A stretch of 64,000 bases of DNA from G963662675 sp963662675 (GCA_963662675.2 CAXXHP010000002.1:682001-746000), one strand, 5' to 3'. Shown: positions 52,884 through 62,614, counted from the stretch's first letter. Notes: a model not told the origin generated them from the letters alone. Made by a program: numbers and translations.

Positions 52884-53387
52884 CTAGATAAGCGTCATAA
52901 ATGGAGTAAAGGTTTTATCCAATTTCTTTGCAAAGTGCTCTATCGCGTCGTGGTTCACTTTGCTAACTGTATGGTCTGTCTTTGCCACTTTTTTTACAAT
53001 CAATTTTTCAAAAAAACGCATTTTTTCAAAATTGAATTCACCACCTAAAATGGCCTCTGTTTTGGCGTACTGATGTAACTTCTCGGGGAAAGCATTATTG
53101 AGTTGTTGGTGAGCTTGCTCTCCTTCATACATGCAGCAAATAAAAAGTCCGATTTCCTTCTGCCCAAGTTTTTCTACGTTGATTTCGCAAAACTCACGAA
53201 CTTTACGCTGAATTTGCCCGGCATGAATGGATCCTCCAATAACTACGCGTTCATATTCCTGAAAGTCAGGGTTATTGTCTTCTTTGAGATTTTTGATTGT
53301 TATTTCACCTGTCAGCTTGCCTGCCAGCTCATTAACTACCTTTTCAGTGCATCCGTGGGTCGACATAAATATAATCAGGGTTTTCAT
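52884..53387 (-). CDS. Flavodoxin-domain protein (HemG-like)
   Basis: A 167-residue flavodoxin-fold protein. The FMN phosphate loop is FMSTHGCTEKV (residues 6-16). YERVVIGGSIHAGQIQRKVREFC and GLFICCMYEGEQAHQQL follow the menaquinone-dependent protoporphyrinogen oxidase (HemG) pattern. The start is ATG 53387 (MKTLIIFMSTHG); the frame is open to 53432. Electron-transfer partner unknown; a ferredoxin-reductase-like gene lies divergent 155 bases away. Function as HemG is plausible but unproven. Confidence 0.8.
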   Translation of the reverse strand: MKTLIIFMSTHGCTEKVVNELAGKLTGEITIKNLKEDNNPDFQEYERVVIGGSIHAGQIQRKVREFCEINVEKLGQKEIGLFICCMYEGEQAHQQLNNAFPEKLHQYAKTEAILGGEFNFEKMRFFEKLIVKKVAKTDHTVSKVNHDAIEHFAKKLDKTFTPFMTLI

Positions 53388-53516
53388 GGCTGATGGATTT
53401 TCTACCCAATTTACAACTTTTTTATAAAACAAAACTTAAGACTCAGTGGTTAAGGATTGATAATAAATAGCAGGATGCAAATAAAAGATAAAAATATCCG
53501 CTAATTTTAAAATTGT

Positions 53517-53524
53517 TATATTTG
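53517..53524 (+). promoter_or_regulatory. -7 box of the reductase gene
   Basis: TATATTTG, exact TAnnTTTG, 18 bases before ATG 53543. It overlaps the first codons of the longer TTG-initiated frame (53513), which supports 53543 as start. Confidence 0.5.
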
Positions 53525-53542
53525 TCCAAAATTTTGAATAAC

Positions 53543-54223
53543 ATGTCTATTGATTTACAACAAGAAATAAAAATTGATCAACGGTTCTACAAAGTAGAGA
53601 AAATCAGAAAGTTAACAGATGATACATTTGTTTTGTGTCTGCCTAAAAACCGTTTTAAATACCGGGCCGGACAGCATGTTTCCGTTGCAATAATGGGAGG
53701 ATACCAAAGCCGGGAATATTCAATATACAGCAGTGAGAATTCAGATAGTCTGGAGATTCTTGTCAAAGAAGTGGATGATGGTCATCTCAGTCCAAAATTG
53801 GGACAACTAAAAAAGGGTGATCTCGTGGAAGTAAATGGGCCGTTTGGCAAGTTTAGAATTGACGAGAAAAAAATAGAGGATCATAAATTCGTGTTTATTG
53901 CCAGTGGAACCGGGATATCTCCATTTCACAGTATGGTTTATTCTTACCCGAAATTAGATTATAAATTGATTCACGGAGTGCGCTATGGAAATGAATCATA
54001 TGAAAGAGACCATTATGAGAAAGGTCGATATGTGCTTTGTACTTCGGGCGACCGAAGCGGAGATGTACATGGGCGACTTACCAAATACCTGAAATCTGCC
54101 GATTTTGAGGAGAACACCCAATTCTATTTGTGCGGAAATAGTAATATGATTTTTGATGCTTTGGAGATACTTATTTCCAAGGGAGTTAGTCGCGATCAAA
54201 TTCACAATGAAGTATATTTCTAA
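53543..54223 (+). CDS. Ferredoxin/flavodoxin-NADP reductase-like flavoprotein
   Basis: A 226-residue FNR-family oxidoreductase. The FAD-binding barrel (residues 10-105) has the SREYSIYSSEN motif (RxYS) and FGKFRIDE. The NAD(P) domain has FIASGTGISPFHSM (near 120), a CTSGD element and YLCGNSNMIFDAL, ending in an aromatic NEVYF that can stack on the flavin. No 2Fe-2S domain is attached. Natural partners are not indicated beyond the divergent flavodoxin-like gene. Confidence 0.85.
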   Translation: MSIDLQQEIKIDQRFYKVEKIRKLTDDTFVLCLPKNRFKYRAGQHVSVAIMGGYQSREYSIYSSENSDSLEILVKEVDDGHLSPKLGQLKKGDLVEVNGPFGKFRIDEKKIEDHKFVFIASGTGISPFHSMVYSYPKLDYKLIHGVRYGNESYERDHYEKGRYVLCTSGDRSGDVHGRLTKYLKSADFEENTQFYLCGNSNMIFDALEILISKGVSRDQIHNEVYF

Positions 54224-54369
54224 GAAAATAGATATTAATTAGTTTTCAGGTTAAGAATAAGTTGACTAGAGTTTGTTTTCGTATCGAATAGTTTTCCTCA
54301 ATAAAATGAACATCTGTCCTATTTTTTTGTCGTAATAGAAGATGTTTTGGTCTTTTATATTGAGAATAA

Positions 54370-55932
54370 ATGAGGGAGATTCAACAACCAAATACAGAAA
54401 AGGCAGAAACGGGCAAAAGTCTAGTCGGGATTGATTATCAATCCATCATGGCAGAATTCAGATCCCGTCTAACACAGGTTTGCGCCCACGGATCGGAGCA
54501 GGCTGTAATAAAGCACCGCGAGCGGGGAAAGCTGTTGGCTCGTGAAAGAATTGACTTATTGCTTGACCCTCGCACTCCCTTTCTTGAGCTTTCTTCATTT
54601 GCTGCATTTGGACAATATAATGATGATTTCCCGGCTGCTGGAATCGTAACCGGAATTGGCATAATTCATGGGCGTGAGTGCATGATTGTTGCTAACGATG
54701 CCACGGTTAAGGGAGGAACATATGTTCGCGAAACCATAAAGAAACATGTGCGAGCTCAGGATATTGCGCTAAAAAATAATTTGCCCTGCATTTATCTCGT
54801 TGATTCGGGTGGCATTTTTTTGCCTGAACAGGCTAATGTTTTTCCCGATCGTTTTGACTTTGGGCGGGTATTTTTTAATCAGGCACGTTTATCGGCTCAG
54901 GGCATTTCGCAAATTGCTGTGGTGATGGGATCGTGTACTGCAGGAGGGGCTTATGTTCCGGCCATGAGCGATGAAACCATCATTATTCGCAATCAGGGAA
55001 CCATCTTTATTGGTGGCCCGCCACTAGTGAAAGCTGCCACGGGCGAAGACGTAACTACCGAAGAATTAGGTGGGGGCGAAGTGCACACTCAGATATCTGG
55101 GGTGGCTGATCATTTGGCAGAGGATGATGCCGATGCATTGCGAATTTGCCGCAACATCGTGTCGGTATTACCGAAAGTAGAGAAGCAAAGAATTGAATCA
55201 ATCTCGGTTAAAGAACCTAAATTTCCAACTGAAGAAATATTAAATTACTTGTCGCCCGACCTGAAAAAGCCAATTAATGTGAATGCGATTATTGAACGGC
55301 TGGTTGATGGCAGCGATTTTCATGAATTTAAAGCCAATTATGGGACACCATTGGTGACAGGGTTTGCCCGGTTGAAGGGAATTCCTGTGGGTATCTTGGC
55401 TAACCAAAGTTTCCTGACTGGAGAGAGCGCTAGAAAAGGGGCACACTTTATTCAACTGTGTAATCAAAGGCATGTGCCACTTCTGTTTCTACAGAATATT
55501 GCCGGATTTATTGTCGGTAAAAGATATGAACATGAGGGCATTGCCCGTGATGGCGCCAAGCTAATAAATGTGGTTGCTAACGCTAATGTGCCTAAGATTA
55601 CTGTAGTGATTGGAGGCTCATTTGGTGCTGGAAATTATGCTATGGCTGGTCGTGCTTTTGATCCCGATTTTTTATTTATGTGGCCACATGCACGAATTGG
55701 GGTGATGGGGGGAGAACAAGCGTCATCTGTGCTGCAATCTGTTGGTGGAGCTGGCAAAGACAGCCTTAAACAGCAATTCGAGAGAGAAAGTACGGCTTAT
55801 TATAGTTCATCGCGTCTTTGGGACGATGGCATTATTGACCCGGCAGAAACTCGCAATATTTTAGGGTTGGCTTTTACAGTAACCCTTAATCAAAAAATAG
55901 AATCATCGCGTTACGGCGTATTTAGAATGTAA
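54370..55932 (+). CDS. mccB: Acyl-CoA carboxylase carboxyltransferase subunit, methylcrotonyl-CoA carboxylase type
   Basis: A 520-residue beta subunit that would carboxylate 3-methylcrotonyl-CoA (leucine breakdown) using biotin on MccA. The opening HRERGKLLARERIDLLLDP, YVDSGG-type YLVDSGGIFLPEQANVFPD, VMGSCTAGGAYVPAMSDE and NIAGFIVGKRYEHEGIARDGAKLI are characteristic of MCC-beta and of geranyl-CoA carboxylase. Operon context (hydratase, biotin carboxylase with carrier domain, acyl-CoA dehydrogenase) favours MCC. It is followed without gap by the hydratase gene. It differs clearly from the propionyl-type subunit at 37521. Confidence 0.88.
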   Translation: MREIQQPNTEKAETGKSLVGIDYQSIMAEFRSRLTQVCAHGSEQAVIKHRERGKLLARERIDLLLDPRTPFLELSSFAAFGQYNDDFPAAGIVTGIGIIHGRECMIVANDATVKGGTYVRETIKKHVRAQDIALKNNLPCIYLVDSGGIFLPEQANVFPDRFDFGRVFFNQARLSAQGISQIAVVMGSCTAGGAYVPAMSDETIIIRNQGTIFIGGPPLVKAATGEDVTTEELGGGEVHTQISGVADHLAEDDADALRICRNIVSVLPKVEKQRIESISVKEPKFPTEEILNYLSPDLKKPINVNAIIERLVDGSDFHEFKANYGTPLVTGFARLKGIPVGILANQSFLTGESARKGAHFIQLCNQRHVPLLFLQNIAGFIVGKRYEHEGIARDGAKLINVVANANVPKITVVIGGSFGAGNYAMAGRAFDPDFLFMWPHARIGVMGGEQASSVLQSVGGAGKDSLKQQFERESTAYYSSSRLWDDGIIDPAETRNILGLAFTVTLNQKIESSRYGVFRM

Positions 55933-56742
55933 ATGATGAAAAATTTCCAGTACATAAAATTAGCAAGGAATGGCAATCGTATCGATTTGCGATTAAGCCG
56001 CCCCAAACTCCACAATGCCATCATTCCAGAAATGGTAGAAGAGATTCACCATGCACTAGAGGAGATCGAGAAGTTGGATGAATTGCAGTTTGTGGTAATC
56101 AGCGGAGAAGGAAATTCTTTTTGTGCTGGAGCTGATATTAATTGGTTTTCTGGAGCTGTTAACTGCGATAAATCAGAAAGTTTTCAGGAATATTTACGTT
56201 TGGCTGAGCTTCTGAAGCGTCTGGCACAGTTTCCAAAGATAACCATTGCTGCAGTTCACAAAAATGTAAAGGGCGGAGGTAATGGATTGCTGGCTGCTTG
56301 TGATTTTTCCATTGCTGAAGAATCCACTTCATTTGCATTCAGCGAGATAAATATGGGAATAATTCCAGCTACCATATTGCCTTTCGTAGCCAAAAGGGTT
56401 TCTACACAAAACCTGAAAAAACTAATGTTTTCTGGTGAAGCGTTTTGGGCTCTTGAAGCCCGTCTAATTGGGCTGGTTGACTTTATTGCAGATGATGGCA
56501 ACTTGATGAAAACCGTTGAAAAGTTAGTTGGTGAATTGTCAGTTATGCCGCCAAATGCCCTTAAAGCATGTAAAAATCTAATTCTAAAGATTGATTCTGG
56601 CGAAGTGGGTATTGAAAGTAGTGAATATACTGCTGCCGCATTAGCAAATTTGGTTTACTCGGATGAAGGACAGGAAGGTCTTAGAGCTTTTCTTGAAAAA
56701 AGAAAGCCGGATTGGATTCATCAGAGAGTGGATAAAAATTGA
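55933..56742 (+). CDS. Enoyl-CoA hydratase family protein, probably methylglutaconyl-CoA hydratase
   Basis: A 269-residue crotonase. The oxyanion-hole motifs are GNSFCAGADINWF (near residue 60) and KGGGNGLLAACDFSIAEESTSFAFSEINMGIIP (near 112-142). The glutamate of FSEINMG is in the position of one catalytic acid of hydratases. Placed between the two MCC-type subunits, it most likely hydrates 3-methylglutaconyl-CoA to HMG-CoA; isohexenylglutaconyl-CoA hydration is the alternative. Confidence 0.82.
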   Translation: MMKNFQYIKLARNGNRIDLRLSRPKLHNAIIPEMVEEIHHALEEIEKLDELQFVVISGEGNSFCAGADINWFSGAVNCDKSESFQEYLRLAELLKRLAQFPKITIAAVHKNVKGGGNGLLAACDFSIAEESTSFAFSEINMGIIPATILPFVAKRVSTQNLKKLMFSGEAFWALEARLIGLVDFIADDGNLMKTVEKLVGELSVMPPNALKACKNLILKIDSGEVGIESSEYTAAALANLVYSDEGQEGLRAFLEKRKPDWIHQRVDKN

Positions 56743-56747
56743 AATTG

Positions 56748-58724
56748 ATGTTTCAAAAAATACTAATTGCCAATCGGGGTGAAATTGCAGTGAGGGTGAT
56801 GCATACTGCCAGAAAACTTGGCATAAAAACCGTTGCTCTTTATGCAGAGGATGATGCAGGCAGCTTGCACGTTCAGATGGCAGATGAAGCTTTTCTATTG
56901 CCAGGCTATACCTTGCATGAAACCTATCTAAATCAGGGAAAGATAATTGAACTAGCGTTACAGTCAGGTGCTGAGGCCATTCATCCGGGGTATGGGTTTC
57001 TGTCGGAAAATGCGGCTTTTGCAAAAAAAGTGGAAGAAAACGGGCTGGTTTTTATTGGAGCTACTTCTGATCAAATCAGTCTGATGGGAGATAAGTCTAA
57101 GGCATTCGAGTTTGTAAAAAAACTGAATATTCCTGTCATCCCAAGCCTGCATGGAACAACGGATCAAATTCACCTAAAGGTGGATACTGTTGGTTTTCCA
57201 TTGTTAGTGAAAGCATCAGCTGGTGGAGGTGGAAAGGGAATGCAAATTATTGAAAAGCCTGAAGAACTATCAGTGGCTTTGCACAAGGCACAGCGACAGG
57301 CAAAAGCATACTTCGGGAATGATAACCTTTTTGTTGAAAAACATTTGCCCTATGCCCGTCATATTGAAGTGCAATTGTTGGGCGATGGTTTAGGCGGTGT
57401 AATCCATTTGTTTGAACGTGAATGCAGCATACAGCGTAATTATCAGAAACTGATTGAAGAAGCCCCGGCAATTGCGGTTTCTCCAGAATTGAAGGCACAG
57501 CTATTTAATTCTGCGGTGCAAATTGCCAAAACGATTAATTATAGAGGAGCCGGAACGATTGAGTTTTTGGTTGATGACGCTGAAAATTTCTATTTCCTTG
57601 AAATGAACACACGCTTGCAGGTGGAGCATACCGTTTCAGAAATGATTACTGGTATTGATTTGGTGGAATGGCAGTTGAGAATTGCCGTAGGAAACGGACT
57701 TTCAATTTCACAAAATGACATAAAGCAAACTGGACATGCCATTGAGCTGCGTATTTGCGCGGAAGATCCAACTGCCGATTTTAGACCATCTTCAGGGATG
57801 ATTGAGGCATTAGAAATACCGTCACACGTCCGGTGGGACAGCTTCATCTCCGAAAATATGCATTTGTCATCGGCCTATGATTCGTTGCTTGGAAAACTCA
57901 TTGTTTATGGGGATTCACGCCTGAAGGCAATTGAAAAGATGGTGAATTTATTGCCAGATCTACTCATCAGCGGCGTGAAAACGAACCAGTCGTTTCTAAA
58001 ACAGATTCTTCAACACAAAATTTTCAGGCAGAATAATATTGACACACGGTTTGTGGAACGGCAATTGCCTGATTTAATTGATGGAATGGCATCCGTGAAA
58101 AGGGATGTTCCAACAGATTCATTGCTTGGATCGTATCTGTTGCATCATTTTTACAGACCAAATGAGAAAACGGATAATTGGCATCAAACTGGATTTTGGC
58201 GCATGTATGTAGCTTTTCAGATTGAGGTGGATGGAGAAAATCATAGGCTGACGGTTTTAAATAGAAATGGTAATCTGCTATTGTCTTTTGGAAATGAACA
58301 AATGGTGTTGAGTGACATTCAGTTCCAACGAAATAAAATTTCATTTAAGCGAAACGGAAAATACGAATCTGCATTTGTGGTTGAATATCACGACAAATCG
58401 TTGGTTTATTACCAAACATACCCCTTTGAGCTGCATAGCCGGCATGTTGCTGGTCAGGTTAAACTTAAAAAACAACATGTGAACATCACAGAAAAAGCAA
58501 AATCACAAATCGTGGCTGAGCTTTTTGGAAAAGTTATAGATGTGATGGTTTCTAAGGGTGATCGCTTAATTAAAGGTCAAAGCCTGCTGGTGATTGAATC
58601 CATGAAAACGGAGTTTACAATTCAAAGTCCGGTAGACTCAATTGTGAAAGCAGTTCATGTTGTTAAAGGGAAAATGGTTCAGGACAAAGAAATATTGGTG
58701 GATTTGGACATCGATAATACTTAG
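56748..58724 (+). CDS. mccA: Biotin carboxylase / carrier alpha subunit, methylcrotonyl-CoA carboxylase type
   Basis: A 658-residue subunit that carboxylates its own biotin with ATP and bicarbonate. The order is biotin carboxylase domain (MFQKILIANRGEIAVRV, HPGYGFLSEN, KASAGGGGKGM, FLEMNTRLQVEHTVSE; residues 1-445), a less conserved BT linker, and a C-terminal biotinyl domain with VIESMKTEF near residue 620. The start is ATG 56748; the open frame reaches a TTG at 56739 inside the hydratase stop. It could also supply biotin carboxylase activity to the BCCP at 37176, but that is speculation. Confidence 0.92.
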   Translation: MFQKILIANRGEIAVRVMHTARKLGIKTVALYAEDDAGSLHVQMADEAFLLPGYTLHETYLNQGKIIELALQSGAEAIHPGYGFLSENAAFAKKVEENGLVFIGATSDQISLMGDKSKAFEFVKKLNIPVIPSLHGTTDQIHLKVDTVGFPLLVKASAGGGGKGMQIIEKPEELSVALHKAQRQAKAYFGNDNLFVEKHLPYARHIEVQLLGDGLGGVIHLFERECSIQRNYQKLIEEAPAIAVSPELKAQLFNSAVQIAKTINYRGAGTIEFLVDDAENFYFLEMNTRLQVEHTVSEMITGIDLVEWQLRIAVGNGLSISQNDIKQTGHAIELRICAEDPTADFRPSSGMIEALEIPSHVRWDSFISENMHLSSAYDSLLGKLIVYGDSRLKAIEKMVNLLPDLLISGVKTNQSFLKQILQHKIFRQNNIDTRFVERQLPDLIDGMASVKRDVPTDSLLGSYLLHHFYRPNEKTDNWHQTGFWRMYVAFQIEVDGENHRLTVLNRNGNLLLSFGNEQMVLSDIQFQRNKISFKRNGKYESAFVVEYHDKSLVYYQTYPFELHSRHVAGQVKLKKQHVNITEKAKSQIVAELFGKVIDVMVSKGDRLIKGQSLLVIESMKTEFTIQSPVDSIVKAVHVVKGKMVQDKEILVDLDIDNT

Positions 58725-58847
58725 AATATAAGTGGTAGATCATGAGGTAGAGGATTAACCTCATATTGTGAGCTGAAACCTAAAACGGAATTGGGGGTGA
58801 TAGGGGTAATGCCCCTAATGATTATTAAAAATAAATACGATTCAAGA

Positions 58848-60002
58848 ATGAATGCACTTTTGAAAAAAGCACACAACGAACTTAGGGGCAAGGTGAGGGC
58901 ATTTGCCGAAGAAAACGTGAAGCCGATAATTGGTGATTTTGAATCTCGTGAAGAGTTTCCGGTGGAGCTTATTAAGTCTATGAAATGTCTGAACGTTTTC
59001 GGAATGCAAGCACCAGTAGAATATGGAGGCCAAGGAAGCGATTACCTGTCGTTCATTGTTGCTGTTGAGGAACTTGCCCGCGTTGATAGTTCTGTTGCCG
59101 CAACGCTGGCGGCTCACAATTCATTGGGCGTTGGTCCAATTTTGGCCTTTGGTACGGAAGCTCAGAAGCAGAAATATATTCCGTCGCTTTGTTCTGCTAA
59201 AAACCTATGGGCTTTCGGCCTAACGGAAGAGAATGCCGGCTCCGATGCGCAAGGAGTGGAAACATTGGCAGAAGAAAAGGATGGGAAATGGCTGGTAAAC
59301 GGTCATAAAAAATACATAACCAATGCGGCGTCAGAAATTTCGTCAGGAATCAGTTTTGTTGCACAAACAGGTATGCGTTCAGATGGGAAAAAGGAGTTTA
59401 CAGCTTTTTTGGTATCAAAAGGAACACTTGGATATGACAGAAAACTCATGAAAAATAAGTTTTTGTGGCGGGCTGCCGACAATGGGATGGTGTACTTTAA
59501 CGATTGCCAAATTCCGGTCGAAGACCAGTTAGGAGAACGTGGGCAAGGAATAAAGATCATGCTTAAAACGATAGATTCTGGTCGCTTGTCAATTGCTGCG
59601 ATGGGGTTGGGTCTTGCACAAGGAGCCTATGAAATGGCTGTTTCCTTTGCTAAAAAACGCCAGCAATTTGGGAAAGCAATTTCAGATTTCCAATCCATTT
59701 CATTTAAATTGGCCGACATGGCCATGAAAATTGAACATGCGCGTACTTTTTTATATCAGGCCTGTGCGCTCAAAGATAATGGGAAACCTTTTGGCACTCA
59801 GTCTGCCATGGCGAAGTTGTTTTGTTCTCAGGTGGCCAGTGATGTGGCTGGTGAGGCCATGCAGATTTTTGGTGGTGCCGGCTTTTTCCGGAATGATGAA
59901 TACCCAATTGAGCGTTTTTTTCGCGATCAGAGACTTTTGTCGATTGGCGAAGGAACTTCGGAAGTGCTTCGTATGGTGATTGCAAGAGACGTTCTGAAGT
60001 AA
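58848..60002 (+). CDS. Acyl-CoA dehydrogenase
   Basis: A 384-residue FAD enzyme oxidising an acyl-CoA at C2-C3. Visible are the GLTEENAGSDAQG and KKYITNA motifs of the flavin site, RQQFGKAISDFQSISFKLADMA, QIFGGAGFFRNDEYPIERFFRD, and the catalytic base in IGEGTSEV (Glu368). Isovaleryl-CoA dehydrogenases normally have Ala or Gly at this place with the base elsewhere, so despite the leucine-type neighbours this may act on another short or branched acyl-CoA. ATGs at 58809 and 58818 are also possible starts; 58848 gives the standard length. Two small hairpins (58742-58764, 58801-58817) precede it. Confidence 0.88.
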   Translation: MNALLKKAHNELRGKVRAFAEENVKPIIGDFESREEFPVELIKSMKCLNVFGMQAPVEYGGQGSDYLSFIVAVEELARVDSSVAATLAAHNSLGVGPILAFGTEAQKQKYIPSLCSAKNLWAFGLTEENAGSDAQGVETLAEEKDGKWLVNGHKKYITNAASEISSGISFVAQTGMRSDGKKEFTAFLVSKGTLGYDRKLMKNKFLWRAADNGMVYFNDCQIPVEDQLGERGQGIKIMLKTIDSGRLSIAAMGLGLAQGAYEMAVSFAKKRQQFGKAISDFQSISFKLADMAMKIEHARTFLYQACALKDNGKPFGTQSAMAKLFCSQVASDVAGEAMQIFGGAGFFRNDEYPIERFFRDQRLLSIGEGTSEVLRMVIARDVLK

Positions 60003-60056
60003 TAGGAGCCTTTTTATCTGGCGGATACTATAGAAACGATGCTAATACGCAGGAGT

Positions 60057-60128
60057 ATGTCATCCTGAACTTGTTTCAGGATCTCTGCTCATAACAGAAC
60101 AGACCCCGAAATAAATTCGGGGTGACAT
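60057..60128 (+). repeat. 72-bp MITE/REP-like palindromic repeat
   Basis: Ends ATGTCATCC and GGGGTGACAT are inverted. Two internal hairpins are present: TCCTGAA-CTTGT-TTCAGGA and CCCCGAA-ATAAA-TTCGGGG. A second, inverted and partly diverged copy of equal length is at 2433-2504. It lies between the acyl-CoA dehydrogenase gene and fni and could act as a terminator. Confidence 0.8.
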
Positions 60129-60253
60129 ATTTAATTTATTTGAAGGGTAATTCCACTTCACTATTTTATAAAAATATCCGCACTGAAATGAATTAGAGAT
60201 GCATATTTCAGAATAAGAGATCGAATAAGGAGGTAAAATCAGCTAACATATTT

Positions 60254-60261
60254 TATTTTTG
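60254..60261 (+). promoter_or_regulatory. -7 box of the mevalonate cluster
   Basis: TATTTTTG, exact TAnnTTTG, 30 bases before ATG 60292. It overlaps the TTG that opens the longer frame (60259), which favours 60292 as the start of fni. No -33 box is evident. Confidence 0.5.
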
Positions 60262-60291
60262 CCTCTTACAGTCACACATTCAACCGTAAAA

Positions 60292-61302
60292 ATGAAAAAA
60301 GACCGCAAACTCGAACATATTCAATTGGCATTTGATTCCCAAACAGCAGCGCAGGAACAAGACAACCGTTTCATCTACGAACCTTTGCTGGCGGCACATC
60401 CTAATGGAAATGCACCGTCTTTTCAATTTTTAGGAAAAACCATGAATGCGCCCATTTGGGTGTCGAGCATGACGGGAGGTACTGGTGCCTCAAAAACCAT
60501 TAATAAGAATATTGCCCGGGCTTGTCGGGAGTTTGGTCTAGGAATGGGTTTGGGTTCATGTCGCAAAATTCTTTTTGACAAAACGCACTGGGCAGATTTT
60601 GATGTGCGCGATGAGTTGGGGAATGACCGGCCATTCTGGGCAAATCTTGGAATTGCTCAAGTGGAAAAGCTCCTGAAAGAAAAAAATGAACAGTCCATTG
60701 CTAATCTTGTAGGTGATTTACGTGCCGATGGACTGATTGTTCATGTTAACCCTCTGCAGGAATATTTTCAACCGGAAGGTGATGAAATAACACAAGCTCC
60801 ATTGGAAACAATTCAACAATTATTGAAGAAGGTGGATGTGCCGCTAATTGTAAAAGAAGTGGGGCAGGGAATGGGGACTGAAAGCTTGAAGGAGTTGTTG
60901 CAACTGCCTTTGGCTGCTATTGAGTTCGGTGCTTTTGGTGGAACTAACTTTTCACGTTTGGAACTGATGCGTGATGATGAGCAAGCGCAGGAATTATTTC
61001 AACCTTTTGCCTTTGTTGGACAAACAGCAGAGCAGATGTTGCAGTCGGTAAATATCTTGTTAGACGATGTGAAGCCTGCCTGTAAGCAACTGATTATTTC
61101 CGGTGGCGTTAAAAACTATTTGGATGGCTACTATTTGGTTTCAAAAAGCGAGTTACCAGCTGTCTATGGCATGGCTTCGTCGGTATTGAAAGAGGCAACC
61201 AGTGATTATGAGACCTTACGTGAATTTCTCGAAAAGCAGATAAAAGCATATCGTTTGGCGCAGACTTATCTGCGGCTGAACCCCAACTATGAAGGACAAT
61301 AG
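60292..61302 (+). CDS. fni: Type 2 isopentenyl-diphosphate delta-isomerase
   Basis: FMN-dependent interconversion of IPP and DMAPP. The 336 residues begin KKDRKLEHIQLAFDSQ and contain PIWVSSMTGGTG (FMN loop), GLGSCRKIL, LIVHVNPLQEYFQPEGD, VPLIVKEVGQGM and IEFGAFGGTNFSRLE, then IISGGVKN and YGMASSVL for the phosphate site. It heads a three-gene mevalonate cluster with 14-base overlaps between genes, so it is one operon. Confidence 0.95.
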   Translation: MKKDRKLEHIQLAFDSQTAAQEQDNRFIYEPLLAAHPNGNAPSFQFLGKTMNAPIWVSSMTGGTGASKTINKNIARACREFGLGMGLGSCRKILFDKTHWADFDVRDELGNDRPFWANLGIAQVEKLLKEKNEQSIANLVGDLRADGLIVHVNPLQEYFQPEGDEITQAPLETIQQLLKKVDVPLIVKEVGQGMGTESLKELLQLPLAAIEFGAFGGTNFSRLELMRDDEQAQELFQPFAFVGQTAEQMLQSVNILLDDVKPACKQLIISGGVKNYLDGYYLVSKSELPAVYGMASSVLKEATSDYETLREFLEKQIKAYRLAQTYLRLNPNYEGQ

Positions 61303-62614
61303 AACCATATCCGGATTCTCAAAACTTTCCAAGTCAGAGAAAATAGCATGGCTGGTTCAGCAACTTGGGTTGAGTGAGTCTACTGCCAATTTTTTATCGA
61401 ACTTTGAAATGCAAAATGAAAAGTGGCAGTCTGTAATTCAAGGACTGAGCGAAAATCACCTTTCAAATTATCACTTCCCATTTTCGGTGTCCCCCAACTT
61501 TTTAGTGAATGGCAAACTGAAGGTCTTCCCACTAGTGACTGAGGAAAGCTCGGTGGTGGCTGCTCTCTCAAAGGCTGCCGGATTTTGGGCAAAGCGGGGT
61601 GGTTTTCATGCTGAGATTTTGGGGACAGAAAAGAAAGGCCAGCTTCATTTTTCATGGAGGGGCAATCCGGATAAGTTGAATGCCGCATTTCCAGAACTCA
61701 AAGAGAAGCTATTGGCTGATTCCGCATTTATCACCCAAAAGATGACGAAACGCGGAGGTGGCATACTTAATCTTCAACTAAAATATTTACCCGAGATATT
61801 GCCTGATTATTACCAGATTGATGCGTCGTTTGATACGCGTAATGCAATGGGAGCCAATTTCATAAATTCGTGCCTGGAGCAGTTTGGCAAAAGCCTGAAA
61901 AATTGGATTTCCGATCAGAAGAGTTTGACAGATGAAGAAAAAGATTGCGAAATCATCATGGCCATTCTTTCGAATTACGTACCCAACAGCCGTGTAAAAG
62001 TTTGGGTTGAGTGCGATGTATCTCAACTTTCTGAAAAGAATGATGCCGAGGAGGCACGAAAATTTGCTGATAAATTTGTGAGGGCAGTTCACATTTCAAG
62101 GCACGACGTCTCGCGTGCTGTTACTCACAATAAAGGAATTTTCAATGGAGTGGATGCCTTGACTCTGGCAACTGGGAATGATTTTCGAGCTATTGAGGCG
62201 GGAGGTCATGCTTATGCAGCACGGAATGGTTCGTATTCCGGGTTGAGTGAGGCAGAAATTAGGGGTGATCGTTTTGTCTTTTCAATGGAAATTCCCCTAG
62301 CCGTTGGAGTTGTTGGCGGCGTAACAAGCCTTCACCCAATGGCTAAGCTGGCTATGCAAATACTGGAAAACCCAACGGCTGAAGAGCTCATGCAATATAT
62401 GGCTGTGGCAGGACTTGCGTCCAACTGGTCGGCGGTTCGTTCACTGGTAACAACGGGTATTCAGCAAGGGCATATGAAGATGCATCTGAGCAATATCTTA
62501 AATAGTTTTCAGGCAACCGATGAACAAAAAGAGGCCGCACGCCTTTATTTTGAAAACCGCGAGCTGAGCTATGCTGAAGTGGGGTTGTTCCTGAGAAATT
62601 ATGCAAACAAATAA
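61289..62614 (+). CDS. mvaA: Hydroxymethylglutaryl-CoA reductase, class II
   Basis: Converts HMG-CoA to mevalonate. The 441 residues carry class II landmarks: VTEESSVVAALSKAAGFW with the catalytic Glu, DTRNAMGANFIN (CoA/cofactor site), ATGNDFRAIEAGGHAYAARNG with the catalytic Asp, VGVVGGVTSLHP, and the C-terminal catalytic His in GHMKMHLSN. No membrane segment is present. It overlaps fni and the kinase gene by 14 bases each. The biosynthetic direction is inferred from its neighbours. Confidence 0.95.
   Translation: MKDNRTISGFSKLSKSEKIAWLVQQLGLSESTANFLSNFEMQNEKWQSVIQGLSENHLSNYHFPFSVSPNFLVNGKLKVFPLVTEESSVVAALSKAAGFWAKRGGFHAEILGTEKKGQLHFSWRGNPDKLNAAFPELKEKLLADSAFITQKMTKRGGGILNLQLKYLPEILPDYYQIDASFDTRNAMGANFINSCLEQFGKSLKNWISDQKSLTDEEKDCEIIMAILSNYVPNSRVKVWVECDVSQLSEKNDAEEARKFADKFVRAVHISRHDVSRAVTHNKGIFNGVDALTLATGNDFRAIEAGGHAYAARNGSYSGLSEAEIRGDRFVFSMEIPLAVGVVGGVTSLHPMAKLAMQILENPTAEELMQYMAVAGLASNWSAVRSLVTTGIQQGHMKMHLSNILNSFQATDEQKEAARLYFENRELSYAEVGLFLRNYANK

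Noticed and set aside
59094..59101. Further GTTGCCGC copy
   Set aside because: It lies inside the acyl-CoA dehydrogenase coding sequence (VAATLA codons) and has no flanking 11-bp arms; chance match.
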